Assembly (NCBI GenBank): GCA_964511065.1 | Contig: CAZEEG010000205.1 | Location: 1 to 6,484, forward strand | Reading direction: 5' to 3' | Source of the DNA: CALBRZ01 sp964511065 | GTDB taxonomy: Bacteria > Planctomycetota > Planctomycetia > Pirellulales > S012-138 | DNA: 6,484 nucleotides | In this document: in pieces, positions 1-6,000 of the stretch | Numbering within the stretch: position 1 is the stretch's first letter | Layout: every line of letters starts with the position of its first letter | Made by a program: the position numbers and the translations under genes | Notes under the pieces: generated by a model | The model's input: only the letters and a program-made list of their open reading frames with translations | What the model was told of the DNA's origin: nothing | Database searches by the model: none

Positions 1-416
1 GGCCAATTCGCGCCTTCAGCGATGCCCCAAAGCAGCGATCAACCCGCAGTTGTTCGCGCTGGACTAGCACACATGGCGATGAAGACCCGCCCCAGGGTCG
101 CATGTGCAAGGCCAGAGCTAGTGAGCCCCGATGCAGGCTTAACCCGATGGCCCCGCTGCCCCAGAGGGCCATCAGGTCGCCTGTCTACTAATGCAATGAA
201 CAACCGCGTCCATTGCCCGACAGGCAAAACGCAAATTAGTCAGAGTTTTTCTGACGGGCGGCGAGCACAGCGCTAGAGACAGCGCGCAAAGAATTACTTG
301 GCAATGACTTGCCGTGCCGCCAAGCTACCAAGGACGTTCCGCAATCGATTGGCCGCTGGCACGGCGCCCTAAGCAGTTGGCGATGAAAGCCCACACCAGC
401 GCGGGGTGCAGTCTAG
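1..416. other. Left-end stretch with no convincing gene
   Basis: I see no gene here. The open frames are short, overlap in conflicting frames, lack a ribosome-binding site and show no recognisable domain. The stretch lies downstream of the minus-strand ThuA-like gene, so it would hold that gene's 3' untranslated region and the regulatory or terminal region of whatever lies to the left. It contains small inverted repeats only: GTCAGA/TCTGAC (239-244 and 250-255, 5-base T-rich loop) and GGCAA/TTGCC (300-304 and 309-313). Neither is followed by a clear T-run in either direction, so I do not call a terminator. No tRNA cloverleaf, CRISPR repeat or transposon end was seen. Confidence 0.6.
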
Positions 417-1211
417 CTATTTATCCAATCGATCGAGCGACCAGAGGATGCCGCGGTGGACCAGCGTGCGGTATTCGGGCCGTTCCCAGTTGCTGTGGAA
501 GTGCAGGCCGCTAAAGCCAAACGAGCGGCCGCCATCGGGCCGCTGCCAGGCCCACGCCACCATTTCCCAGTTGCCGTCGATTTGTGCCCGGAGGACAGGC
601 TCCAGCTTCTCAGCGGTCTTGGCGCGCTTCAGGGCGTAATAAAACTCGTCCTTCAGCCGGAAGTCGCGGATCCCCTCAGCGATGGGGTGATCCGCGGCGG
701 CCACGTCGGTCTCCAGCACCTTGTAGCGGCGATCTGGCCCGCCGTGGCACGCGCCAAAAATGGCGGTGAACGGCTCAACATCCTTGGCGTCCTTGGTGCC
801 CATTCCCCAGTGCAGAACGACGAGCGCGCCACCCCGGGCGGCAAAGGCCTCGAACGCCTGGCGGCGCTTTGGATCCTTATTAAGCCATGCTGCCCCCTGT
901 GCGAGGAACACCACCACTCCGTCCGCCTGAGCGAGTTTCTGCGGGCCGTCAGTCCAAGGCTCGTCGGCTTTTACGATCTCCACCTCGAGCCCCTTCTCGC
1001 CGGCCAACATTTTCTGCATCAGCTTCAGGCCCTGCATGTATTCGTGCGTGCCTTGGGGATGGCCGTCGGGGCCCTGGCCCAGCAGCAACAGTCGCTGCGG
1101 GCGAGGTTCGGTATCGGCGGCGGCCGCCTCGGCCGGGTTCCACAGCGCAAGCCCCGCCAACATGCCAAACGTCAGGACCAGGTGGCCGATTCGATCCAGG
1201 CAGGCAAACAT
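417..1211 (-). CDS. Secreted ThuA-like domain protein
   Basis: The product is 264 residues with an N-terminal export signal: a short n-region with Asp6 and Arg7, a hydrophobic core at about 10-24, and an Ala-rich end AEAAAA at 28-32, with cleavage likely near residue 32. The mature part looks like a ThuA/trehalose-utilisation-type domain, which has a class I glutamine-amidotransferase-like fold. A first beta strand RLLLLGQGPDGHP (about 40-52) leads to a GTHEYMQG helix start. A strand DGVVVFLAQGAAW is at about 97-109. ALVVLHWGMG (129-138) lies at the nucleophile-elbow position without an obvious Cys. The end, GRSFGFSGLHFHSNWERPEY to GILWSLDRL, is typical of the family. Such proteins are abundant in planctomycetes, where they often accompany polysaccharide or sugar metabolism, but their reaction is generally unknown. 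The ATG at 1211 is favoured by the signal peptide and by a GAGGA motif six bases upstream. It is transcribed divergently from the enolase gene, so no operon partner is visible. Periplasmic or extracellular location is inferred. Confidence 0.85.
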   Translation of the reverse strand: MFACLDRIGHLVLTFGMLAGLALWNPAEAAAADTEPRPQRLLLLGQGPDGHPQGTHEYMQGLKLMQKMLAGEKGLEVEIVKADEPWTDGPQKLAQADGVVVFLAQGAAWLNKDPKRRQAFEAFAARGGALVVLHWGMGTKDAKDVEPFTAIFGACHGGPDRRYKVLETDVAAADHPIAEGIRDFRLKDEFYYALKRAKTAEKLEPVLRAQIDGNWEMVAWAWQRPDGGRSFGFSGLHFHSNWERPEYRTLVHRGILWSLDRLDK

Positions 1212-1217
1212 GCTGAG

Positions 1218-1222
1218 TCCTC
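1218..1222 (-). promoter_or_regulatory. Ribosome-binding site of the ThuA-like gene
   Basis: Read on the minus strand this is GAGGA, six bases before the ATG at 1211. It supports that start codon. It sits inside a small palindrome, CTGAG-TC-CTCAG (1213-1224), which is too tight to form an RNA hairpin and is probably incidental. Confidence 0.6.
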
Positions 1223-1367
1223 AGTGTGATAGCGCGGCAAATCCGCCCGTCGGCCGGGCTTTCAGCCAGCCGGATGCAAACTCCTAACCAGTTAACCGCG
1301 CCGCGCATGACGGGGCAATGCGCTTGTGTGCTTGCGTGGGCGATCATCGCGGTCGCGCGGCGGCCGG

Positions 1368-1396
1368 TCGACAGCCGCCGCGGCGTGGAATATGTT
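1368..1396 (+). promoter_or_regulatory. Candidate sigma-70-type promoter for the enolase gene
   Basis: TCGACA (1368-1373, five of six matches to TTGACA) is separated by 17 bases from TATGTT (1391-1396, four of six matches to TATAAT). Transcription would start near 1403 and give a leader of about 55 bases before the TTG at 1459. The spacing and position are right, but the call rests on consensus alone. No clear promoter was found for the divergent ThuA-like gene in the same intergenic region. Confidence 0.35.
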
Positions 1397-1446
1397 CATG
1401 TTTTTCACGTTATCCGTTCTCCCGTAAAGGCTTTGCCAACTGCGGC

Positions 1447-1452
1447 AGGGGG
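1447..1452 (+). promoter_or_regulatory. Ribosome-binding site that sets the enolase start
   Basis: AGGGGG lies six bases before the TTG codon at 1459. It argues for that TTG against the TTG at 1453, which directly abuts the motif, and against the distant ATG at 1318. Confidence 0.5.
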
Positions 1453-1458
1453 TTGCGT

Positions 1459-2775
1459 TTGGCTACGATTGCCCACGTTCGTGCCCTGGAGGTGCTTGAC
1501 AGCCGTGGTCGCCCGACCGTGGAGGTTGAGATTACGTGCGATGATGGTGCGCGTGGGCGGGCAATTGTGCCCTCGGGAGCCAGCACCGGCACCGCCGAGG
1601 CTCGCGAACTGCGCGATGGCGACGCGCAGCGCTACGATGGCCTGGGCGTGCTGGCGGCTTGCCGCAACGTCGAAGAAAGAATCGCTCCGGCGATGCTTGG
1701 GCGTGATCCGGCTGACCAGGCGGCGATAGACGCCGCGCTGATGGAACTGGACGGCACGCCGCAGAAAACAGCCCTGGGGGCCAACGCCATATTGGGCGTG
1801 TCACTGGCAGCGGCTCACGCGGCAGCGGCCAGTCAACGCATCCCGCTTTACCAGCATCTGCATCAGTTGTGGGCAAACCACCGGGCCGGGGCTGCCCGGC
1901 AGCAGGGACGTCAGCCGCCGAATGTGCCCGCTCCCACCATGCCCATGCCGATGACCAACGTGATTTCCGGCGGACTGCACGCAGGAGGCAATCTCGACTT
2001 TCAGGATTTCCTGGTGAGTCCGCGCGGCGCGCCGGACTACGCCACTGGACTGGAATGGATCGTCCGCATCTACAACCGCCTGGGACGTCTGCTAAGCGAC
2101 GCCGGCTTTGAAGGCCGACTGGTGGGAGACGAAGGCGGCTTTGGCCCCCGTCTGGAAAGCAATCGTCAGGCAGCCGAGTTCGTCGTGCAGGCGATTGAGG
2201 CCGCCGGCCTGGTGCCCGGCGAGCAGGTAACGATTTGTCTGGACGTGGCGGCCACCCATTTTTACGACGGCCAGCATTACCGCTTGGCGGCAACCGGCGA
2301 CCGCTCCCTGACCAGCGACGATATGATGGATGAACTGGAAGCGCTCGTTGAGGCGTTTCCGATCGACTCGATTGAGGATGGCCTGGCTGAAGAAGACTGG
2401 GACGGCTGGCGCCGGCTTACCGCCCGGCTAGGCAGTCGCGTGCGACTGGTTGGCGACGATCTGTTCGCCACCAACCCGCGACGCATCGCCCAAGGAGTCC
2501 AGCAGCAGGCGGCCAACGCCGCACTGATCAAGGTGAACCAGATCGGCACGCTGACGGAAACCTTCGCGGCGATGGACACGGCACTGGCAGGCGGAATGAC
2601 CTGCGTGGTTTCCGCCCGCAGCGGCGAAACGGAAGACGATACCATTGCCGACTTGGCAGTGGCCACGGCAGCCGACCAGATCAAGATTGGTTCCATCGTC
2701 CGCAGCGAACGGTTGGCAAAATACAATCGCCTGCTGCGAATCGAGGCCACGTTGCGTGGCATAGGAGCCACGTAG
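1459..2775 (+). CDS. eno: Enolase (phosphopyruvate hydratase) family protein, divergent
   Basis: The product is 438 residues. Enolases interconvert 2-phosphoglycerate and phosphoenolpyruvate in the cytoplasm during glycolysis and gluconeogenesis. The N-terminal domain has VLDSRGRPTVEVE and the flexible loop PSGASTG (Ser39). The barrel keeps His174 (GGLHAGG), the acid-base Glu225 (VGDEGG), metal ligands Asp262, Glu306 and Asp333 (LDVAA, SIEDG, GDDLF), Lys358 (IKVNQIG), Arg387-Ser388 and Lys409 (QIK). Unusual points: Asp183 replaces the near-invariant Glu of QEF, Ala386 replaces His of SHRSGE, Ile410 follows Lys409 where Thr is usual, and about 15 extra residues lie within 135-160. An ATG exists at 1318, but the 47 residues it adds resemble nothing in enolases and lie over the likely promoter. 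I therefore chose the TTG at 1459, preceded by AGGGGG and matching the family's usual N-terminus. The family is certain. Whether it is the housekeeping enolase or a paralogue with altered activity cannot be told from this window. Confidence 0.9.
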   Translation: MATIAHVRALEVLDSRGRPTVEVEITCDDGARGRAIVPSGASTGTAEARELRDGDAQRYDGLGVLAACRNVEERIAPAMLGRDPADQAAIDAALMELDGTPQKTALGANAILGVSLAAAHAAAASQRIPLYQHLHQLWANHRAGAARQQGRQPPNVPAPTMPMPMTNVISGGLHAGGNLDFQDFLVSPRGAPDYATGLEWIVRIYNRLGRLLSDAGFEGRLVGDEGGFGPRLESNRQAAEFVVQAIEAAGLVPGEQVTICLDVAATHFYDGQHYRLAATGDRSLTSDDMMDELEALVEAFPIDSIEDGLAEEDWDGWRRLTARLGSRVRLVGDDLFATNPRRIAQGVQQQAANAALIKVNQIGTLTETFAAMDTALAGGMTCVVSARSGETEDDTIADLAVATAADQIKIGSIVRSERLAKYNRLLRIEATLRGIGAT

Positions 2776-2920
2776 TGAACATCGCGACCAACAGCGGTGT
2801 CTCCAAGTGTCGCCTTGCCACCGCAAAATATTGAAAGTACTCACGCCTCGGGCAGTGGCCATCGCGAACAAGCTTAAGCCAGCCAGCGAACTACCGCCCC
2901 TGAACTTCCCTCACGGATTT

Positions 2921-2926
2921 GATAAT
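2921..2926 (+). promoter_or_regulatory. Possible -10 box upstream of the ATPase gene
   Basis: GATAAT lies in the 175-base gap after the enolase stop codon, 24 bases ahead of the ATPase ATG. It matches TATAAT at five of six positions. No good -35 hexamer is found 16-18 bases upstream, so this may be chance. It is recorded because, if real, it would separate the ATPase-kinase pair from the enolase transcript. Confidence 0.2.
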
Positions 2927-2950
2927 CACCCGCATTTGATGAAGGACACC

Positions 2951-3838
2951 ATGACGACTCCGGCACGGTTGACCACAGGTATCCCGGCACTTGATCAACA
3001 CCTGGGCGGCGGACTGTTGCCGGGCACGCTAACGCTGGTGGTTGGCGCCACCGGGATCGGCAAAACCCAGTTGGGCCTGCAATTCAGCTACGCCGGCAAA
3101 GAACAGGAAGGCAAGTCTGGCATCATCTTCGACATGACCAGCCGCGGTGATTCGCAAAGCCAGGCGGAGTATGCCCGCCGCATGTTCGACTGGAAGCTGC
3201 GCGCGGTGGCGGCCGATCGGAAGCCTAATTTCGAAGGCTTCTTTGACCCGGCCCGCGACCACGGCGACTATCTGCACGTGTTCGACTATCACGGTCGCCG
3301 CGTTACCCGCAACGATCTGGACGAAGACGGCTGGCGGCTTTGGCAGAGCGAAGTGATTACGCGGCTGGGCGTATCCATCGGCTTCTTCTACGGCAACTTT
3401 GTCACCGGCGTGCGGCGGGCCGTGATCGATGGCCTGGAACCAGCCGAGCGGCCCGGCGACTCCATCCAGTTGCAGCTTTTCGATTACATCTACCATCAGA
3501 TTCTGCGGAAGGATCCCGACTGGGTTGCCCGCGACCTGTTCCGGCAAGACTTCCGCCGAAACGCCGAAGCCGTGTCGCAGCATTCGTACGACCCGAGCAA
3601 GATTGCCTGCATGGTGCTGTACACGTCGCAAGAGACGATGCTCGATGACCTGATTTCTCGCCCGTTGGAAGAAGGCGGGCTGGAAGCCGGCGCCAACACG
3701 ATCATCCTGATGGGCAAGATCCGCGACGGTAATCGCATCGGCCGCGGCCTGTACATTGCCAAGCATCGCGGTAGCGCATGCAGCGAGGAGATCATCCCCT
3801 ACTCGATCGACGACCGCGGCCTGCAACTGTCGAAGTAA
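2951..3838 (+). CDS. RecA/KaiC/RadA-superfamily ATPase, single domain
   Basis: The product is 295 residues from the ATG at 2951. The N-terminus, LTTGIPALDQHLGGGLLPGT, is the classic start of a KaiC/RadA/GvpD-type domain and leads straight into a Walker A motif GATGIGKT (residues 32-39). A segment IIFDMTSRGD follows (about 58-67). Walker B is probably AVIDG with Asp160. The end carries ILMGKIRDG and IAKHRGS (Lys271, Arg273), the arginine/lysine strand pair common in KaiC-like domains. The stretch between residues 67 and 150, rich in charged and aromatic residues, has no motif I recognise. These ATPases usually bind ATP as oligomers, and their roles range from DNA repair to signalling. Here the role is unknown. 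There is one ATPase domain and no kaiA or kaiB, so a circadian clock is not implied. The start is supported by AAGGA at 2942-2946 and by the family N-terminus. In-frame ATGs at 2807 and 2939 lack a ribosome-binding site. The kinase gene starts 29 bp downstream. Confidence 0.85.
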   Translation: MTTPARLTTGIPALDQHLGGGLLPGTLTLVVGATGIGKTQLGLQFSYAGKEQEGKSGIIFDMTSRGDSQSQAEYARRMFDWKLRAVAADRKPNFEGFFDPARDHGDYLHVFDYHGRRVTRNDLDEDGWRLWQSEVITRLGVSIGFFYGNFVTGVRRAVIDGLEPAERPGDSIQLQLFDYIYHQILRKDPDWVARDLFRQDFRRNAEAVSQHSYDPSKIACMVLYTSQETMLDDLISRPLEEGGLEAGANTIILMGKIRDGNRIGRGLYIAKHRGSACSEEIIPYSIDDRGLQLSK

Positions 3839-3858
3839 CCACCCGATTTTCAGCCGCC

Positions 3859-3862
3859 AGGA
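3859..3862 (+). promoter_or_regulatory. Ribosome-binding site that sets the phosphotransferase start
   Basis: AGGA lies five bases before the GTG at 3868, just after the ATPase stop codon. It supports a GTG start and non-overlapping genes rather than the in-frame ATG at 3778, which lies inside the ATPase gene. Confidence 0.5.
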
Positions 3863-3867
3863 CCACC

Positions 3868-4959
3868 GTGCTTTTGCTCACCGCCGACAACCTGGCTGAC
3901 TACCTGCGCCGCTCCGGTCGCATTGCGCCGGACGAAACGGTGGAAGTTCGCGAGTTGACCGGCGGCGTGTCCAACGTGGTTCTGTACGTGCGGCCGCTGC
4001 ACCCCATTTCCGTGCCCGACAGCCAGAATACGGCATCGGGCGATTTTGTCGTTAAGCAGGCCCGCGAACAATTGCGCGTCGCGCAGCCTTGGTTTTCCCC
4101 ACTGAAGCGTATCTGGCGTGAAGTCGACGTGATGCGTTGGTGCCGCCGCCTGCTGGAGGACGGCCCAATCACAATTCCTCCTGGCCTGCCTGCGGCCAGC
4201 ACGCCGGAGATTCTTTGGGAGGATCGCGAGCAGTATTGCTTTGCGATGTCGGCCGCGCCGGCCAACCACACCACGTGGAAAGCCCAACTGCTGGCAGGCC
4301 AGTTCGACGAGGCCATTGCCGCCGCCTGCGGCACGCTGCTGGGCACCCTGCACGGGCGCAGTTGGGGCCTGGGGACCATTGCCGCGGAACTCGGCGATAC
4401 CAGCCTGTTCGTTGATCTGCGGCTTGATCCCTACTACCGCACGCTGGCCAGGCAATATCCGCAGTTCACGCAGCCGCTACAGCGACTGGTAGACAGCGCG
4501 GCGGCCCAACCGCTGGCGCTAACCCATGCCGATTTCAGCCCTAAGAATCTGCTGGTGTACCCTGGCGGGCTGATGATGGTCGATTTCGAAACCGGCCACT
4601 TCGGTGACCCGGCGTTCGATATCGGGTTCTTTCTTAGCCACCTCGTGTTGAAGTCGCACCATCACACAGGCCTTGACCGGCAGGCTGGCAGTGCGTGCCA
4701 GGCGTTAATCCCCATGTTTTGGCACCATTATTGGCCGCAACTGTCCTCCATAGCGGACGAAGAAAGGACCGCGTTGCTGGGCCGAGGCCTTCAGCACCTG
4801 GCCGGCTGTGCCTGGGCGCGGCTCGACGGCAAGAGTCCGGTGGATTACTTGGACGCCGCTCCCTGCCGCGACAAGATCCGCACCGCATGCCAAACCATCC
4901 TGGCAGAGAACATTACCCGCCTGGATGAGGTGGAGGCCCTGCTGCTGCCGGCGTCATAA
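3868..4959 (+). CDS. APH/choline-kinase-fold phosphotransferase, possibly MTR-kinase-like
   Basis: The product is 363 residues from the GTG at 3868. It is a cytoplasmic kinase of the aminoglycoside phosphotransferase (APH) fold, which moves the ATP gamma-phosphate to a small-molecule hydroxyl. The N-lobe has a glycine-rich loop LTGGVSNVV (about 30-38) and the ATP-binding lysine in FVVKQ (Lys63). The catalytic loop is HADFSPKN (His220 to Asn227) with base Asp222. The metal-binding motif is VDFE (Asp239), followed by GHFGDPAFDIGFFLSHL with a structural Asp251. The VVKQAREQLRV segment and the DFExxxFGDPxFDIG block recall 5-methylthioribose kinase and related sugar kinases more than antibiotic-resistance enzymes, but I cannot assign the substrate. 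Length is within the usual range of the family. It lies 29 bp after the ATPase gene in the same orientation, so co-transcription is likely. An antibiotic-resistance role is not supported by context. The ATG at 3778 would add 30 unrelated residues over the ATPase gene and is rejected. Confidence 0.8.
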   Translation: MLLLTADNLADYLRRSGRIAPDETVEVRELTGGVSNVVLYVRPLHPISVPDSQNTASGDFVVKQAREQLRVAQPWFSPLKRIWREVDVMRWCRRLLEDGPITIPPGLPAASTPEILWEDREQYCFAMSAAPANHTTWKAQLLAGQFDEAIAAACGTLLGTLHGRSWGLGTIAAELGDTSLFVDLRLDPYYRTLARQYPQFTQPLQRLVDSAAAQPLALTHADFSPKNLLVYPGGLMMVDFETGHFGDPAFDIGFFLSHLVLKSHHHTGLDRQAGSACQALIPMFWHHYWPQLSSIADEERTALLGRGLQHLAGCAWARLDGKSPVDYLDAAPCRDKIRTACQTILAENITRLDEVEALLLPAS

Positions 4960-5015
4960 CAATCCTCGCCGCCCTCCCTTGCCCTGCTGCGCTTTGTGCC
5001 TCAATTCGCCCGGGC

Positions 5016-5043
5016 TTGGCCTAAGTGCCCGCGTCTCTAGAAT
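5016..5043 (+). promoter_or_regulatory. Candidate sigma-70-type promoter for the ferredoxin-MBL gene
   Basis: TTGGCC (5016-5021, four of six matches to TTGACA) and TAGAAT (5038-5043, five of six matches to TATAAT) are 16 bases apart. They lie in the 170-base gap between the kinase and the fusion gene. The transcript would begin near 5050, leaving a leader of about 80 bases. This suggests the fusion gene can be expressed independently of the upstream genes. The evidence is consensus matching only. Confidence 0.3.
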
Positions 5044-5129
5044 TCCCCCGGCGGCGCGGCTCCCCGCAGCCGATCTACGCATGGTTCGATTGCGCGGCGG
5101 CACACACTCTTTCTCATTGAGCGCCGAGC

Positions 5130-5999
5130 ATGGCCGACTTCCGCAAACGCGTGCAAGAGAACGTGCCCGGCGACTTCTTCGTCGATTCGACATGCATCGA
5201 CTGCGATGCTTGCCGGCAACTGGCCCCGGACGTCTTCGGCGAAGCGGCGGAAACTTCGTACGTGCGGGCGCAGCCTACCAGCGAGGCGCAACGGCGGGCG
5301 GCACTGCATGCGCTGTTGGCCTGCCCGACCGGTTCCATCGGTAACATGGGGGAAGGCGACTTGGCGGCCGCGCGAGCCGACTTCCCGCTGGAGGTTGAGC
5401 ACCCGGTGTACTACTGCGGGTTCAACTCGCGCAAATCGTTCGGCGGGAACAGCTACCTGCTGCTGCGTGAAGGCGGCAACTGGCTGATCGATTCGCCGAA
5501 GTTCTTGTCGACCTTGGTCCGCAAGTTCGAAGAACTGGGCGGCATTTCCACCATCTTCCTCACGCACGAGGACGACGTGGCCGACGCTGATCGCTACGCC
5601 GCGCATTTTCATGCGCAGCGCGTCATCCATCGCAAAGAGCTTGCGGCCCAGCCCGATGCCGAAATCGTAATCGATGGCGAATCGCCGGTAGAACTATCGC
5701 CCGGCGTATTGGTCATCCCCACGCCAGGGCACACCGAGGGCCACTGTTGTCTGCTGGTCGATCAGCGTTTCCTGTTGACCGGCGACCACCTTGAATGGAG
5801 CCGCGGGCGGCAGCGGCTTTCGGCCTCGCGTGATTACTGCTGGTACAGTTGGGAACGGCAAACCGAGTCGATGGCCCACCTGGCAACGTACCGCTTTGAA
5901 TGGGTGCTGCCAGGGCACGGCCAGCGGGTTCACTTGCCCGCCCACGAGATGCAGCAGCAAATGCTGCATCTCGTGCGGCGTATGCAGGCCAATAGGTAA
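5130..5999 (+). CDS. Ferredoxin-metallo-beta-lactamase-fold fusion protein
   Basis: The product is 289 residues in two parts. Residues 1-75 form a small ferredoxin-like domain: Cys22, Cys25 and Cys28 in CIDCDAC, plus Cys65 in ACPTG, enough ligands for one [4Fe-4S] cluster. Residues about 95-289 form a metallo-beta-lactamase fold: NSYLLLREGGNWLIDSP (107-123), FLTHEDD (143-149), TPGHTEGH (198-205, His201), LTGDHLEW (216-223, Asp218) and LPGHGQRV (260-267, His263). The usual HxHxDH motif is replaced by H-E-D-D-V-A (146-151), so the metal site must be altered. From memory, cyanobacterial and plant relatives carry HxDDVADH here. This protein has DVADA, so the last His would also be lost. The reaction is unknown; hydrolase or electron-linked oxidoreductase activity is possible. 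No export signal is seen, so it is probably cytoplasmic. The ATG at 5130 gives the ferredoxin domain its natural N-terminus, although no good Shine-Dalgarno sequence precedes it. The gene ends in a strong hairpin. Confidence 0.85.
   Translation: MADFRKRVQENVPGDFFVDSTCIDCDACRQLAPDVFGEAAETSYVRAQPTSEAQRRAALHALLACPTGSIGNMGEGDLAAARADFPLEVEHPVYYCGFNSRKSFGGNSYLLLREGGNWLIDSPKFLSTLVRKFEELGGISTIFLTHEDDVADADRYAAHFHAQRVIHRKELAAQPDAEIVIDGESPVELSPGVLVIPTPGHTEGHCCLLVDQRFLLTGDHLEWSRGRQRLSASRDYCWYSWERQTESMAHLATYRFEWVLPGHGQRVHLPAHEMQQQMLHLVRRMQANR
5943..5975. terminator. Perfect 14-bp hairpin, possible bidirectional terminator inside the CDS end
   Basis: CACGAGATGCAGCA (5943-5956) and its exact reverse complement TGCTGCATCTCGTG (5962-5975) flank a 5-base loop GCAAA. 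The stem is uninterrupted and lies entirely within the last codons of the ferredoxin-MBL gene, 21 bases before its stop codon. The convergent glgB gene stops 25 bases beyond the hairpin on the other strand, so the same structure could stop transcription from both sides. There is no T-run on either side, so it does not fit the classic intrinsic terminator. It may instead protect 3' ends or block convergent polymerases. Confidence 0.45.
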
Positions 6000-6000
6000 C

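Noticed and set aside
239..255. GTCAGA/TCTGAC stem with a T-rich loop as a terminator
   Set aside because: The stem is only six base pairs, the T-run is in the loop rather than after it, and it lies more than 150 bases beyond the ThuA-like gene.
22..276. Short open frames in the left-end stretch
   Set aside because: They overlap each other on both strands, have no ribosome-binding site and show no family similarity.
456..1229. 257-residue plus-strand open frame opposite the ThuA-like gene
   Set aside because: It is antisense to a gene with a signal peptide and family motifs and shows no domain of its own. Long antisense frames are expected at this GC content.
1245..1259. GCCCG/CGGGC inverted repeat in the divergent intergenic region as an operator
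   Set aside because: Five-base GC-only arms are expected by chance at this composition, and no second copy is present.
1532..2293. 253-residue minus-strand open frame opposite the enolase
   Set aside because: The translation is Arg/Pro-rich without any motif, and the enolase frame is unambiguous.
3029..3826. 265-residue minus-strand open frame opposite the ATPase
   Set aside because: It mirrors the codon positions of the ATPase and lacks a start signal and any recognisable domain.
2951..3838. Circadian clock KaiC
   Set aside because: There is only one ATPase domain, and no kaiA or kaiB lies nearby. The superfamily is broad.
3868..4959. Aminoglycoside resistance gene
   Set aside because: Only the general APH fold motifs match; no mobile element or other resistance gene is nearby, and the sequence blocks resemble metabolic kinases more.
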